Shown here piece after piece: positions 34,270-42,982 of a DNA stretch of 64,000 nucleotides. A model generated the notes under the pieces. That model searched no databases, was not told where the DNA came from, and was given only the letters and a program-made list of their open reading frames with translations. The stretch spans positions 1,488,001 to 1,552,000 of the forward strand of contig NZ_CP063989.1 in the NCBI RefSeq assembly GCF_014595995.2, read 5' to 3'. Origin of the DNA: Actinomyces respiraculi (GTDB taxonomy: Bacteria; Actinomycetota; Actinomycetes; Actinomycetales; Actinomycetaceae). The translations under genes were made by a program, and so were the position numbers. Each line of letters opens with the position of its first letter. Position 1 is the stretch's first letter.

Positions 34270-35811
34270 TCAGTCGAGGGCGGTCGCCCGCACCTCCACC
34301 ACCCGCACACCGGTGCCACAGGCAAGACGCGCACCGCTCGCCGTCGGCGCCACGAAGGAGCGGAACGTCGCGGCGCAGTCACCGTCACCGACGAAGACCT
34401 CCGTCACCGAACGGTCGTGGAGGACCTCCAGGCGCAGCGGCGTCGCCGGGTCCAGCTCGACGATGCGCACGGCCTCGGGCTCGTGGTAGCGCGAGTGCCC
34501 ACGGTCGATGACAAGCCGCGGTACCTCCCCCGCGACCAGTTCAACGGTGACGAAGCACTCCTCATCACCGATGGTCAGGCACACGCCCGCCTCGGCCTCC
34601 GGCTCTGCCTGCGCCCCTGTCTGCGCACCGACCCGACCCGCCTGCCGCGCCAGGTCGAGCACGAGGTGCCAGGAACGGTGCCCCTCCAGACTCGCCAGGT
34701 TCGCCGACGTCGTCGGCCCGGCCTCGATGCAGGGCCGCTGGATCAGGCGCCCGCCGCGCAGGCTGAGCGCGCGCGGCACGGTCAGGCAGTGGACCCAGCC
34801 ACCCGTGCCGATCGAGGGCTGGTCGTCCTGGCCGGCGTTACCCGCCCACCCGGCGAGCAGCACCTCTCCGGGCTCGGACGGGCGACGCGCGAAGATCTGC
34901 GGGGCGTAGAACTCCAAGCCGTGGTCCACCTGGCGCAGGGTCCCATCGCAGTCGCGCAGTTCGGTACCCACTAGGTGCCCGACCGCGTACACGCACGGAA
35001 AGACCGTCCGGTAGCCACCGGCGGCCTCACTGTCCGCCCCCTGTGGGCAGAAGATGAGGACGTCCCAGTCCTGCCCGGTCAGCTCGTCGGTGAGCGTGGC
35101 CAGGCCGGGGCACTCCCACATGTAGCCCAGTGCGTCGAGGCGTCCGCCGGCGCCGGGGAAGGTGATCTCGCCGTCGAGCTCCCAGGACAGCAGGTCCGCT
35201 GAGCGGTAGAGCAGCGCAGCGCCCGTCTCATCCTCACGCTGGACGCCCAGCAGCATGCGGTAGCCGCCCGGCCGCTCGGGGTCCCGCGCCACCTGGGGGT
35301 CGCGGAAGTGAGCGGTGTAGCCGGGCGCGTGCGTGGGCAGCAGAGGGTTGCCGGGCCACTTGGTGAAGGTGACCAGGTCCGCACTGGTGACCAGGCACTG
35401 GCTGGCCGTGCGCTCGTCGGTCAGCGGGTCCTTGACGTTGCCGGTGTAGAAGAGCTGGTACGGGGCTGCGGCCGGGGCCTCGGTGAGCTCCTCGCCCTCC
35501 AGCACGATGGCGTTGCCCGAGTAGGCACCGTTGGCGTCGTAGTACGAGTCCGGCACCACTGCCGGGTCATGGTGCTCCCAGTGGAGCATGTCGGCCGAGC
35601 TCGCATGTCCCCAGTACACGAGCCGACGGCTGCCGTGCATGGGCGTGTACTGATAAAAGGCGTGACAGGTGCCGGTATCGACGAGCAGGCCGTTGGGATC
35701 GTTGAGACGGCCCACGGGCGGGGCAAGATGGACCAGCGGGTAGTCCGGGTCGGCCTGGGCGGCGGAGGTCGCGGCAGCCTCGAGAGCCAGCGTCCTGAGG
35801 TTCTCGGTCAT
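34270..35811 (-). CDS. scrB: Sucrose-6-phosphate hydrolase (GH32)
   Basis: A 513-residue GH32 enzyme that cleaves sucrose-6-phosphate into glucose-6-phosphate and fructose. The three catalytic motifs are present: GRLNDPNGL (nucleophile aspartate), FRDPQV (transition-state aspartate) and WECPGL (acid/base glutamate). A C-terminal beta-sandwich follows. There is no signal peptide, so it acts on the product of the cytoplasmic PTS. The start ATG has TACCCT 7 nt before it and no ribosome site. Glucose-6-phosphate released here can feed zwf, also in the window. Confidence 0.92.
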   Translation of the reverse strand: MTENLRTLALEAAATSAAQADPDYPLVHLAPPVGRLNDPNGLLVDTGTCHAFYQYTPMHGSRRLVYWGHASSADMLHWEHHDPAVVPDSYYDANGAYSGNAIVLEGEELTEAPAAAPYQLFYTGNVKDPLTDERTASQCLVTSADLVTFTKWPGNPLLPTHAPGYTAHFRDPQVARDPERPGGYRMLLGVQREDETGAALLYRSADLLSWELDGEITFPGAGGRLDALGYMWECPGLATLTDELTGQDWDVLIFCPQGADSEAAGGYRTVFPCVYAVGHLVGTELRDCDGTLRQVDHGLEFYAPQIFARRPSEPGEVLLAGWAGNAGQDDQPSIGTGGWVHCLTVPRALSLRGGRLIQRPCIEAGPTTSANLASLEGHRSWHLVLDLARQAGRVGAQTGAQAEPEAEAGVCLTIGDEECFVTVELVAGEVPRLVIDRGHSRYHEPEAVRIVELDPATPLRLEVLHDRSVTEVFVGDGDCAATFRSFVAPTASGARLACGTGVRVVEVRATALD

Positions 35812-35915
35812 GTGGTGGAGGGTACAACCCGGCAACAGTCCCTCGGTGAGTCCTCTCGCGGACGATAGGCTGCGACAGCCAGAGCGATTGGATCATCGAG
35901 ACGAGGAGCAGGCAC

Positions 35916-37520
35916 ATGTCCACTGAGCGCACCGCCTCCCGTGGGCACCGTTCTCGGGGCGGTGGTTCTGACGCCGCCGAGCGCACGGTAGGCCTCGGGA
36001 TCGACCTGGGCACGACCCGCACGGTCGTCAGCCTCGTGGACCGAGGCAACTACCCCGTCCTGGGCTTCGCCGACACCCGTGGCGACCGCCATGAGTTCCT
36101 GCCCTCCCTCACCGCCCTGACTGAGGACGGTCTTGTCCACGGCTTCGAGGCGCAGGAGGCCGCCCGCAGCGGCGCTCCCGTGCTGCGCAGCCTCAAACGG
36201 GTCCTCGCCTCCCCCGCCGTGTCCTGGAGCACGCCCGTGCGCATCGGTCACGAGGAGCACGAGGTCGGCCAGATCCTCACGGGCTTCCTGCGCCACCTAC
36301 GAGCCGAGCTGGAGACGGCACCGGATCTCACCGGCACCGACCTGTCCGCCCCGCAGCACCAGATCGCGGTGGCGGTGCCGGCCCACGCCTACGGGGCGCA
36401 GCGCATGCTCACCCTGGACGCCTTCGCAGCGGCCGGCTTCCACGTCGCGCACATGCTCCACGAGCCCTCGGCGGCGGGCTTTGAGTACACGCACCGCCAG
36501 GGTGCGACGGTGACCTCGCGCCGCACGCGGGTGCTCGTCTACGACCTGGGCGGGGGCACCTTCGACACGTCCCTCGTCGATGTCGCGGGCGCCGACCATG
36601 AGGTGCTGGCCTCTCGCGGCCTGCCGGACCTCGGCGGTGACGACATCGACCTCGTCCTATCCCAGCTGGTGCTTGAGCGCGCGGGCGTGGCGGAGCGAGA
36701 GCTCACCCTGGCCGAGCGCGACGACCTGCTCGACCAGTGCCAGCAGGCGAAGGAGTCCTTGTCACCGCAGACGCGGCGCCTTGTCGTCGAGCTGCACGGC
36801 GAGCCCGTGGTCCTGCCGGTCGCGGACCTGTACGAGGCCACGCTCCCCTTGGTACAGCGCTCGCTCGAGGTCCTCACGCCCCTGGTCGGTCGGCTGGAGG
36901 ACGGGGCGCCCGCGCTGACGGACGTGGCCGGGCTCTACCTCGTGGGCGGGGCCTCGTCCTACCCGCAGGTCCCCCGGCTTCTGCGGGAGGCCTTCGGCAG
37001 GCGTGTGCACCGCGCGGCCCAGCCGGGGGCGTCGACGGCGATCGGCTTGGCCATCGCGGTGGACCCGAGCTCCGGCATGACCCTTACCGACCGCCTGTCG
37101 CGCGCACTGGGCGTCTTCCGCGAGGCCGATGACGGCAGTGCCGTGACCTTCGACCTCGTGCTCTCCCCCGACGCGGTGCTGTCCCATGACGGCTCGACCC
37201 AGGCGCACACCGCCGTCGTCGAGCGCGAGTACCGGGCGGTGCACAACGTGGCGCGACTGCGTTACGTCGAGTGCGCGGGCACGGACGAGAACGGAGGGCC
37301 TGCGGGACGGGTCTCACCCTGCGGTGAGCTGCTGTTCCCGGCTGAGCGCGGCCTGCGTGAGGTGGAGGACCTGTCCGGGGTGCCCGTCGTGCGCACGGGC
37401 CAGGGGCCGCTGCTGCGCGAGCGCTACGAGGTGGGTGCCGACGGCGTCGTCCGGGTGACGCTGACGGACCTGACGGACGGCTACTCGCGGTCCCGGCTCA
37501 TCGGGGGCGATGCGTCCTGA
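35916..37520 (+). CDS. Hsp70-family (DnaK-like) protein
   Basis: A 534-residue Hsp70-type ATPase distinct from DnaK. The ATPase domain has the phosphate-1 motif GLGIDLGTTRTVVSLV, the phosphate-2 motif VYDLGGGTFDTSLVDV, and an adenosine-type motif LVGGASSYPQVPRLLREAF. The C-terminal ~170 residues do not resemble the DnaK substrate-binding domain and the EEVD-like lid is absent. It is probably a specialised chaperone or ATP sensor (inference). GAGGAGCAGGCAC precedes the ATG, and a TAGGCT box about 45 nt upstream is a plausible -10. Confidence 0.82.
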   Translation: MSTERTASRGHRSRGGGSDAAERTVGLGIDLGTTRTVVSLVDRGNYPVLGFADTRGDRHEFLPSLTALTEDGLVHGFEAQEAARSGAPVLRSLKRVLASPAVSWSTPVRIGHEEHEVGQILTGFLRHLRAELETAPDLTGTDLSAPQHQIAVAVPAHAYGAQRMLTLDAFAAAGFHVAHMLHEPSAAGFEYTHRQGATVTSRRTRVLVYDLGGGTFDTSLVDVAGADHEVLASRGLPDLGGDDIDLVLSQLVLERAGVAERELTLAERDDLLDQCQQAKESLSPQTRRLVVELHGEPVVLPVADLYEATLPLVQRSLEVLTPLVGRLEDGAPALTDVAGLYLVGGASSYPQVPRLLREAFGRRVHRAAQPGASTAIGLAIAVDPSSGMTLTDRLSRALGVFREADDGSAVTFDLVLSPDAVLSHDGSTQAHTAVVEREYRAVHNVARLRYVECAGTDENGGPAGRVSPCGELLFPAERGLREVEDLSGVPVVRTGQGPLLRERYEVGADGVVRVTLTDLTDGYSRSRLIGGDAS

Positions 37521-37560
37521 GGTGGCCCCGCGGCGGGGCGCTCTGGGCGCGCCCCGCGGG

Positions 37561-38127
37561 TCACATGGCGCGGCGGCGGGCGGCGCGACGCCGGGCGAGC
37601 TCGTCCTCGACGACGGGCTCGGCCTGCTCGGTGGGCATGTTGACGAGGGAGCCCTCGACCTCCTGCCACACGCGGCCGACGGCGATACCGAAGACGCCCT
37701 GTCCGCCCTGGACGAGGTCGATGACCTCGTCGGCACTGGTGCACTCGTAGACGGAGGCGCCGTCGCTCATGAGCGTGATACTGGTGAGGTCGTCGACGCC
37801 GCGGGCGTGCAGGGCGTTGACGGCGGTGCGGATCTGCTGGAGGGAGACACCGGTGTCGAGCAGACGCTTGACGACCTTGAGCAGGAGGATGTCGCGGAAG
37901 GAGTACAGGCGCTGGGAGCCGGATCCCTTGGCTCCACGGATGGAGGGCTCGACCAGGCCCGTGCGGGCCCAGTAGTCGAGCTGGCGGTAGGTGATGCCCG
38001 CGGCGCGGCAGGCCACCGGGCCGCGGTAACCGGTGTGGACGTCGAGCTCAGGGAGCGGGTCCCCAAAGAGCATGCCCTGGGTGCGCTGGGGTGCGAGCCC
38101 GTGACTGACCGCTTCGTTCGCGCTCAC
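37561..38127 (-). CDS. MerR-family transcriptional regulator (second MerR of the garA cluster)
   Basis: A 188-residue MerR-type regulator with a central winged helix (GPVACRAAGITYRQLDYWARTGLVEPS) and dimerisation helix. The C-terminal part ends in arginine-rich RRRAARRRAM. In other actinobacteria (Rv1830, cg1633) the same gene ends the garA-ftsR-DUF151-merR cluster, and the order here is identical. Its target genes are not evident. The ATG has no clear ribosome site close by. Confidence 0.85.
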   Translation of the reverse strand: MSANEAVSHGLAPQRTQGMLFGDPLPELDVHTGYRGPVACRAAGITYRQLDYWARTGLVEPSIRGAKGSGSQRLYSFRDILLLKVVKRLLDTGVSLQQIRTAVNALHARGVDDLTSITLMSDGASVYECTSADEVIDLVQGGQGVFGIAVGRVWQEVEGSLVNMPTEQAEPVVEDELARRRAARRRAM

Positions 38128-38442
38128 TTGCCTGCTCCTGTCGGTTCGGGATCCGTGCTGGGGGCACGGGCTGTTGGTGCGGTGCCTGTGTGGCCCCAGC
38201 GGGGACCACGATAAGGCCGGTTGGGGCCCTCCTCAACGAAGGCCACGCGGTGGCTGAGGCAGGAATCGACCTCAACCTGAGGATGAGGTTGAGTAGGCGC
38301 CCGAACGCCCTGGACCTTCGGGCGTGATTCCGGGCAAAGCTCACGACCCCAAGGAATCGCTGTGTGATGTATTGCACATGCTGAGTCACACGAGTCACAT
38401 GAGTCACACGCATCCCGCGTGTCGCGAGAAGCGATGACCGGC

Positions 38443-38910
38443 TCAGGGGCCGAGGCCCCCGGGACCCGCGTCCAAGGCCGAGCGCAGGCGCGCCACCTGC
38501 TCCTGCACCGTCTCCCCCGTCAGATCGACCGCGCGCAGCCGCAGCAGCGCCGAGGAGGCCCGCAGGCGCGCACGCCGCTCGTAAGCGAGGATGAGGGCCT
38601 CCGCCGGGCAGCAGGGCACCAGATGCTCCCCGCCGTCAGCGGCCACCACTCGCACCCCCGTGGACAGTGCCCCATCAGCGTCAACATCGAGCACGAGGCC
38701 CCTCAGCTGCGCCCCCACCGCGTGAAGGGTGGAGGTCAGCAGCGCCGACCATGTCGACGAGGCCGTCCCCTCCCCCGAGGACAGGGTGAGTGCGTCACGA
38801 GCACTGACAGGCACGGCAACCATCCGGGGGCCGTCCTCCTCAACGAGGATCGCGACGAGCCCACCGCCCTCCTGCGAGGCGCGAACGCCCATGAGGCTCA
38901 TCCCGTGCAC
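38443..38910 (-). CDS. Bifunctional nuclease family protein (DUF151)
   Basis: A 155-residue DUF151 protein. It has the VGVRASQEGGGLVAILVEEDGPRMVAV-type first strand region (read over two segments) and a conserved core (LRGLVLDVDADGAL, AADGGEHLVPCCPAEALILA). Related proteins have RNase/DNase activity, but this family is poorly studied in actinobacteria. It is the third gene of the garA cluster. The start is GTG, 6 nt after TAGCCT on the minus strand, giving a likely leaderless mRNA separate from ftsR. Confidence 0.8.
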   Translation of the reverse strand: MHGMSLMGVRASQEGGGLVAILVEEDGPRMVAVPVSARDALTLSSGEGTASSTWSALLTSTLHAVGAQLRGLVLDVDADGALSTGVRVVAADGGEHLVPCCPAEALILAYERRARLRASSALLRLRAVDLTGETVQEQVARLRSALDAGPGGLGP

Positions 38911-38980
38911 CTGCCCAGGCTAGTGTCGCCAGGCACCCGGTGTCCTGGAAACCGGCAGACCGACGACGCGCGCGACGAGG

Positions 38981-39727
38981 TCAGGCGAGAGCGTCGACCG
39001 CGCGCCGCAGCAGCAGCGCATGCAGCTCGCCGACCCTGCCCGCGAGCTCTGCGGCGGCCTCCTCCCCTGCTGAGGACGAGCGAGAACGCTTGTGCTGGAC
39101 CGCCTGGTCAATAACGTCGGCCTCGCGCTCGGCCGAGGTGCGCAACATCCGCAGGTTGCGCAGCGGCACACCCAGGGCGTGAATCTCACGCGCCAGGGAG
39201 ACAGTGCGCACCGCCCGAGAGTCGAAGCGGCCGTGCGCGTCGGCGGCCACCAGGCCGATGGCGATGAGCTCGTCAAGCTCCTCCTCGCTCACACCCGTGC
39301 GTTCCAGCAAGCCATCGAGATCGGTCGGGCCGTCGTCGAGGCGCCTGCCGTGAGCGGCGATCACCCGGGCGACGGGCCCGGTCGAGGTGCCGGTGGCGTC
39401 GAGCTCGGTCAGCCGCTCACGAATGACGGAGATCGGCAGGTACTCATCGCGCTGCGCCGTGAGGGCGAAACGCAGTCGCTCGACGTCGGCCTGCGAGTAC
39501 TGACGGTAGCCGTTTCCCACCCGGTGCGGGCTGATGAGGCCCTCGGCCTCGAGGTAGCGGACCTTTGAGATCGACAGCGCCGGAAAAGACCCCTTGAGGA
39601 GGCCGACGACCTCCCCGATCTTCATTCCCGGCTCATGGGAGACGTTCTGCGGCCAGGAGCGGGACGCAGCCGACTCCTGGCCGGCGGGAGTGTCCCGGCG
39701 GGCCGCGCCGGTGGCGCCCGTCCTCAC
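38981..39727 (-). CDS. ftsR: FtsR, MerR-family regulator
   Basis: A 248-residue MerR-type regulator. The winged helix is KIGEVVGLLKGSFPALSISK followed by VRYLEAEGLISPHRVGNGYR and LRFALTAQRDEYLPISVIRERL. It is the orthologue by position and sequence of Rv1828 and of corynebacterial FtsR, which activates ftsZ. The GTG start overlaps the garA stop by 4 nt (GTGA), so the two are translationally coupled; an internal ATG (39625) is an alternative start. It may link FHA-dependent metabolic signalling to cell division (inference). Confidence 0.85.
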   Translation of the reverse strand: MRTGATGAARRDTPAGQESAASRSWPQNVSHEPGMKIGEVVGLLKGSFPALSISKVRYLEAEGLISPHRVGNGYRQYSQADVERLRFALTAQRDEYLPISVIRERLTELDATGTSTGPVARVIAAHGRRLDDGPTDLDGLLERTGVSEEELDELIAIGLVAADAHGRFDSRAVRTVSLAREIHALGVPLRNLRMLRTSAEREADVIDQAVQHKRSRSSSAGEEAAAELAGRVGELHALLLRRAVDALA

Positions 39728-40176
39728 TGCGGGGCGGGGGCCGGGGCCGGGCCGGGGTGGTAGGTCATGCGGTACTTGCCGATCTGAACCTCATCACCGG
39801 GGTGCAGCACAGCCTGCTCCACGCGCTCACGGTTGACGTAGGTGCCGTTGAGCGAGCCGGAGTCGCGCACGGCGAAACCGCCGTCGCTCTGCCGAATGAA
39901 CACCGCGTGCTTACGCGAGACGGTGACATCGTCGAGAAAGATGTCGGCGCGCGGATGGCGGCCAACGGTCGTCTGATCGGCGTCGAGCAGGAAGCGCGAG
40001 CCCGTCGCGGGCCCCTCGCCCACAAGCATGAGGGCGGTGCCGACGGGCAGTGCCGTGATCGCCGCACGGTCCTGCTGAGACAGTCCGAGGAGGGGAACCT
40101 CGCGGTCATCCGTGAGGTCAACAGCCCCGAAGATCTGGGTGGACGAGGTGTCCGGCTCGGTCGGAGTGCTCGACAT
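39724..40176 (-). CDS. garA: FHA-domain protein GarA/OdhI
   Basis: A 150-residue FHA protein. The N-terminus has a threonine/serine-rich phospho-site region (DTSSTQIFGAVDL) and residues ~65-140 form the FHA domain (TVGRHPRADIFLDDVTVSRK, GSLNGTYVNRERV). In mycobacteria and corynebacteria, GarA/OdhI inhibits 2-oxoglutarate dehydrogenase until phosphorylated by PknB/PknG. A short proline-alanine tail ends the protein. It leads the ftsR-DUF151-merR cluster. Whether its partner enzymes exist in this organism cannot be seen. Confidence 0.92.
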   Translation of the reverse strand: MSSTPTEPDTSSTQIFGAVDLTDDREVPLLGLSQQDRAAITALPVGTALMLVGEGPATGSRFLLDADQTTVGRHPRADIFLDDVTVSRKHAVFIRQSDGGFAVRDSGSLNGTYVNRERVEQAVLHPGDEVQIGKYRMTYHPGPAPAPAPQ

Positions 40177-40277
40177 CTTTCCCCCTCAGGTCGGGTGGCG
40201 CCAGGACACGCCACGTGTGCCTACACCATACCCGTCCCGCGCTCCATCGAAACGCGGGCGAGGAAGGTCACCGCCCT

Positions 40278-42968
40278 TCATTCCTGGTATCGCTCTCGCG
40301 CCCGCAGCGCACGGGCGAGGTCGTCACGATGCTTGAGCATCAGGCGCCTGAGCGCCCCGGGCGCCTGTCCGTGCTCCGCCAGCCAGGCGTCCACCGCTTC
40401 CAGGTCCTCAGCGTCGCCGCAGGACGGGAAGAGCCCCGTGACGAGCCGCGTCGCCGTCTCCTGGCCGCGCGAGGCCCACAGGCCCTCGAGAGCCTCGAGG
40501 TAGCGCCCCGTCAGGGGCGCGGTGAGGTCACGGTGGGCGTCGACCGCATAGCCGTCCAGCAGGGCCGCCAGGTGATCGTTGCTCAAGGACTCATCCGTCA
40601 GCGCACGCTCGACGATGTTCTCCTTGACGCGGGCGTCAGGGGTCGAGGACAGGGCCCTGAGGTGGCGGGTGACGTTGGAGGCCTCGGGCGCCTTGGCCAG
40701 CGCGGCGTCGAGTTCCTCCTCACGGGTCCGCCCCAGCTGCGCCAGTGCGGTCAACAGGCGCCAGCGCAGGTCAGAGTCGACGACGACGCCGGCCAGCCCG
40801 CCCTCCAGCACCGTGCGAAGGCGCTCGGCGAGCAGGTCGGCCTCGCCGTCGGTGAGTTCCAGCCCCTGGCCCGCAGCCTCGGCCCAGGCGCGCACGCGTA
40901 CCAGCTGGGCGTCCGAGCCCGGTGCTGCGGCGAGCAGCAGATCCCAGGCACTGGGCTGCGCGGCCGAGCCGGTACCCACGAGCGGGGCGAGGGCCGCGGC
41001 CCGCTCAGACGGCGGGGTGTAGCGCGTGGCGCACAGGCGAGCGTCGGCCAGCAGCTGAGCGAGAACCGCCGGCTGGGCCGAGTCGTCTGCCTGGCTCAGG
41101 ACGGTGGCGATGAAGTCCTCGGGCACCAGCAGGGCATCGCGGGTCAGCAGGGTCAGGCTCGACCACCACACTGCCCGTGCCAGCGGGTCCTTCAGCCGTC
41201 CCAGGGCCCGGCGCGCGGTGGCCAGGGAGGCCGCATCGGGGCGCACGACGGCGTAGGTGAGGTCCTCGTCGTTGAGCGTCACGAGGTCGGGCACCGCCAG
41301 GCCCACCGCGCTGGAAACCTCCGTCCGAGCCCCCTCCAGGGTCACCTCACAGCGGTCGGTGCGCACGAGGTCGCCGTTGTCGTCGAAGGAGTACAGGCCG
41401 ACGACGAGCGTGTGCGGACGCAGCACGGCCTGGCCCGTCGACAGGTCCGTCCCCTCCTGGCGGACGGTCAGACGCGTGAGCAGACCGCCGTCGGACTCGA
41501 CCTCAGGGGTCAGGACAGAGGGACCGGAGGTCGACAGCCACACCCGTGCCCAGGCCTGCATGTCCCGGCCCGAAGCACGCGAGAGCGTGTCGAGGAAGTC
41601 CGCCAGGCCCGCGTTGTCGAAGGCGTGCTCGCGGAACCAGCTGCGGGCCGCCTCAACGAAGGCGTCCTGCCCGGCGTGGGCGACGAGCTGCTTGAGGACG
41701 GCGGCGCCCTTGGCGTAGGTGATGCCGTCGAAGGTCTGACGGGCTGCCTCGACGTCGTCGACGGTGGCGGTGATGGGGTGGGTTGTGAGCGGGCGCGAGT
41801 CCTCGGCGTAGGCCCAGGCCTTGCGGCCCAGCGCGAAGGTCGCCCAGGCCTCGATCCACTCGGTGGCCAGTGCCTGCGCCCAGGTGCCCTGGTGGTCGGC
41901 GAAGGACTCCTTGAGCCAGGTGTCCTCCCACCAGCGCGGGGTCACGAGGTCTCCGAACCACATGTGGCACATCTCGTGCAGGATCGTATTGGCCCGGCCT
42001 GCGTGCTGTGCCCGGGTGACGGGCCCCTGGAAGAGGAATCTGTCCTCGTTGAAGGTGACGCAGCCCGGGTTCTCCATGGCGCCGATGTTGTACTCGGGCA
42101 CGAGGACGCTGTCGTAGGTGCCCCAGGGGTAGGGGTAGTCGTAGGTCGTGTCGAACAGGTCCATGCCGCAGCGGGTGACCGCCAGGAGCTCGTCGGCGTC
42201 CAGGTGCCGGGCCAGGCTCGCCCGGCAGGACCATGACAGGGGGACCGGGGCGTCGTCGGGGCGCAGGCGCGAGGACCACTGGCCGTGCACGCGGTGCCAC
42301 GGCCCGGCGGCCATTGCCGTGAGGTAGGAGGGCAGGGGCTGCGTCGTGGTCATGGTTGTGGCCATGGCCGTCGTCTCGGCGCCGGGCCGGCCCTCAGCCG
42401 ACCCAGTCGCCACAGTCGGCTCAGTTCGCACGGGGGTCCCGTTGGCCAGCACCGTCCACCCCTCGGGGTGGCGGACCGTGAGGCTGAAGGGAGCCTTGAG
42501 GTCCGGCTGGTCCGCGCATGGCCACGCCCGGCGCGCGTCCGAAGGCTCGAAGTGCGTGTAGAGGTAGGTCGCGCCGTCCACGGGGTCGTGGAAGCGGTGC
42601 AGGCCCTGGCCGGAGGTGGAGTAGCGGCCACGAGCCTCAACCACCACCCGGTGCGTGCCCGGGCCCAGGACAGGCAGGGCAACGCGGACCCCGTCCCACT
42701 GCGGCTCGAGTGCCGCGCCGTCGATCTCGAGGCCGGTGACCGCCTCGCCGAGGAAGTCCAGCCACAGGCCCTCGGCGGCCTCGCGCAGGTCAACGACCGC
42801 CTCGCTGCGCACAGCGAAGTCGGTGCGGGAGGTGTCGGGAGCGCTGGTGACGTCGATGATGACGGTGAGCGAGGTCAGCGACAGCACGCCCGAGCGCCAG
42901 GTGGCCTCCTCGCGCGAGAGGTTCGTCAGTGAGTCCAGGCGCTGCGGGGCCCGGCCGGCTGGGGGCAT
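40278..42968 (-). CDS. pepN: Aminopeptidase N
   Basis: An 896-residue M1-family zinc aminopeptidase. The substrate motif GAMEN (in NIGAMENPGC) is followed by the zinc site HEMCHMWFGD (about residue 329) and the downstream WLKESFAD glutamate. The C-terminal ERAP1-like helical domain is complete. It trims N-terminal residues from peptides in the cytoplasm. ATG 42968 was chosen, with GGAG just upstream; a GTG eight codons earlier overlaps the gnd stop. It follows gnd on the same strand, with 14 nt between. Confidence 0.92.
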   Translation of the reverse strand: MPPAGRAPQRLDSLTNLSREEATWRSGVLSLTSLTVIIDVTSAPDTSRTDFAVRSEAVVDLREAAEGLWLDFLGEAVTGLEIDGAALEPQWDGVRVALPVLGPGTHRVVVEARGRYSTSGQGLHRFHDPVDGATYLYTHFEPSDARRAWPCADQPDLKAPFSLTVRHPEGWTVLANGTPVRTEPTVATGSAEGRPGAETTAMATTMTTTQPLPSYLTAMAAGPWHRVHGQWSSRLRPDDAPVPLSWSCRASLARHLDADELLAVTRCGMDLFDTTYDYPYPWGTYDSVLVPEYNIGAMENPGCVTFNEDRFLFQGPVTRAQHAGRANTILHEMCHMWFGDLVTPRWWEDTWLKESFADHQGTWAQALATEWIEAWATFALGRKAWAYAEDSRPLTTHPITATVDDVEAARQTFDGITYAKGAAVLKQLVAHAGQDAFVEAARSWFREHAFDNAGLADFLDTLSRASGRDMQAWARVWLSTSGPSVLTPEVESDGGLLTRLTVRQEGTDLSTGQAVLRPHTLVVGLYSFDDNGDLVRTDRCEVTLEGARTEVSSAVGLAVPDLVTLNDEDLTYAVVRPDAASLATARRALGRLKDPLARAVWWSSLTLLTRDALLVPEDFIATVLSQADDSAQPAVLAQLLADARLCATRYTPPSERAAALAPLVGTGSAAQPSAWDLLLAAAPGSDAQLVRVRAWAEAAGQGLELTDGEADLLAERLRTVLEGGLAGVVVDSDLRWRLLTALAQLGRTREEELDAALAKAPEASNVTRHLRALSSTPDARVKENIVERALTDESLSNDHLAALLDGYAVDAHRDLTAPLTGRYLEALEGLWASRGQETATRLVTGLFPSCGDAEDLEAVDAWLAEHGQAPGALRRLMLKHRDDLARALRARERYQE

Positions 42969-42982
42969 CGGCTCCACGTCCG

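Noticed and set aside
32118..34511. Plus-strand frames opposite the sucrose PTS
   Set aside because: They mirror the PTS gene in shadow frames with biased composition.
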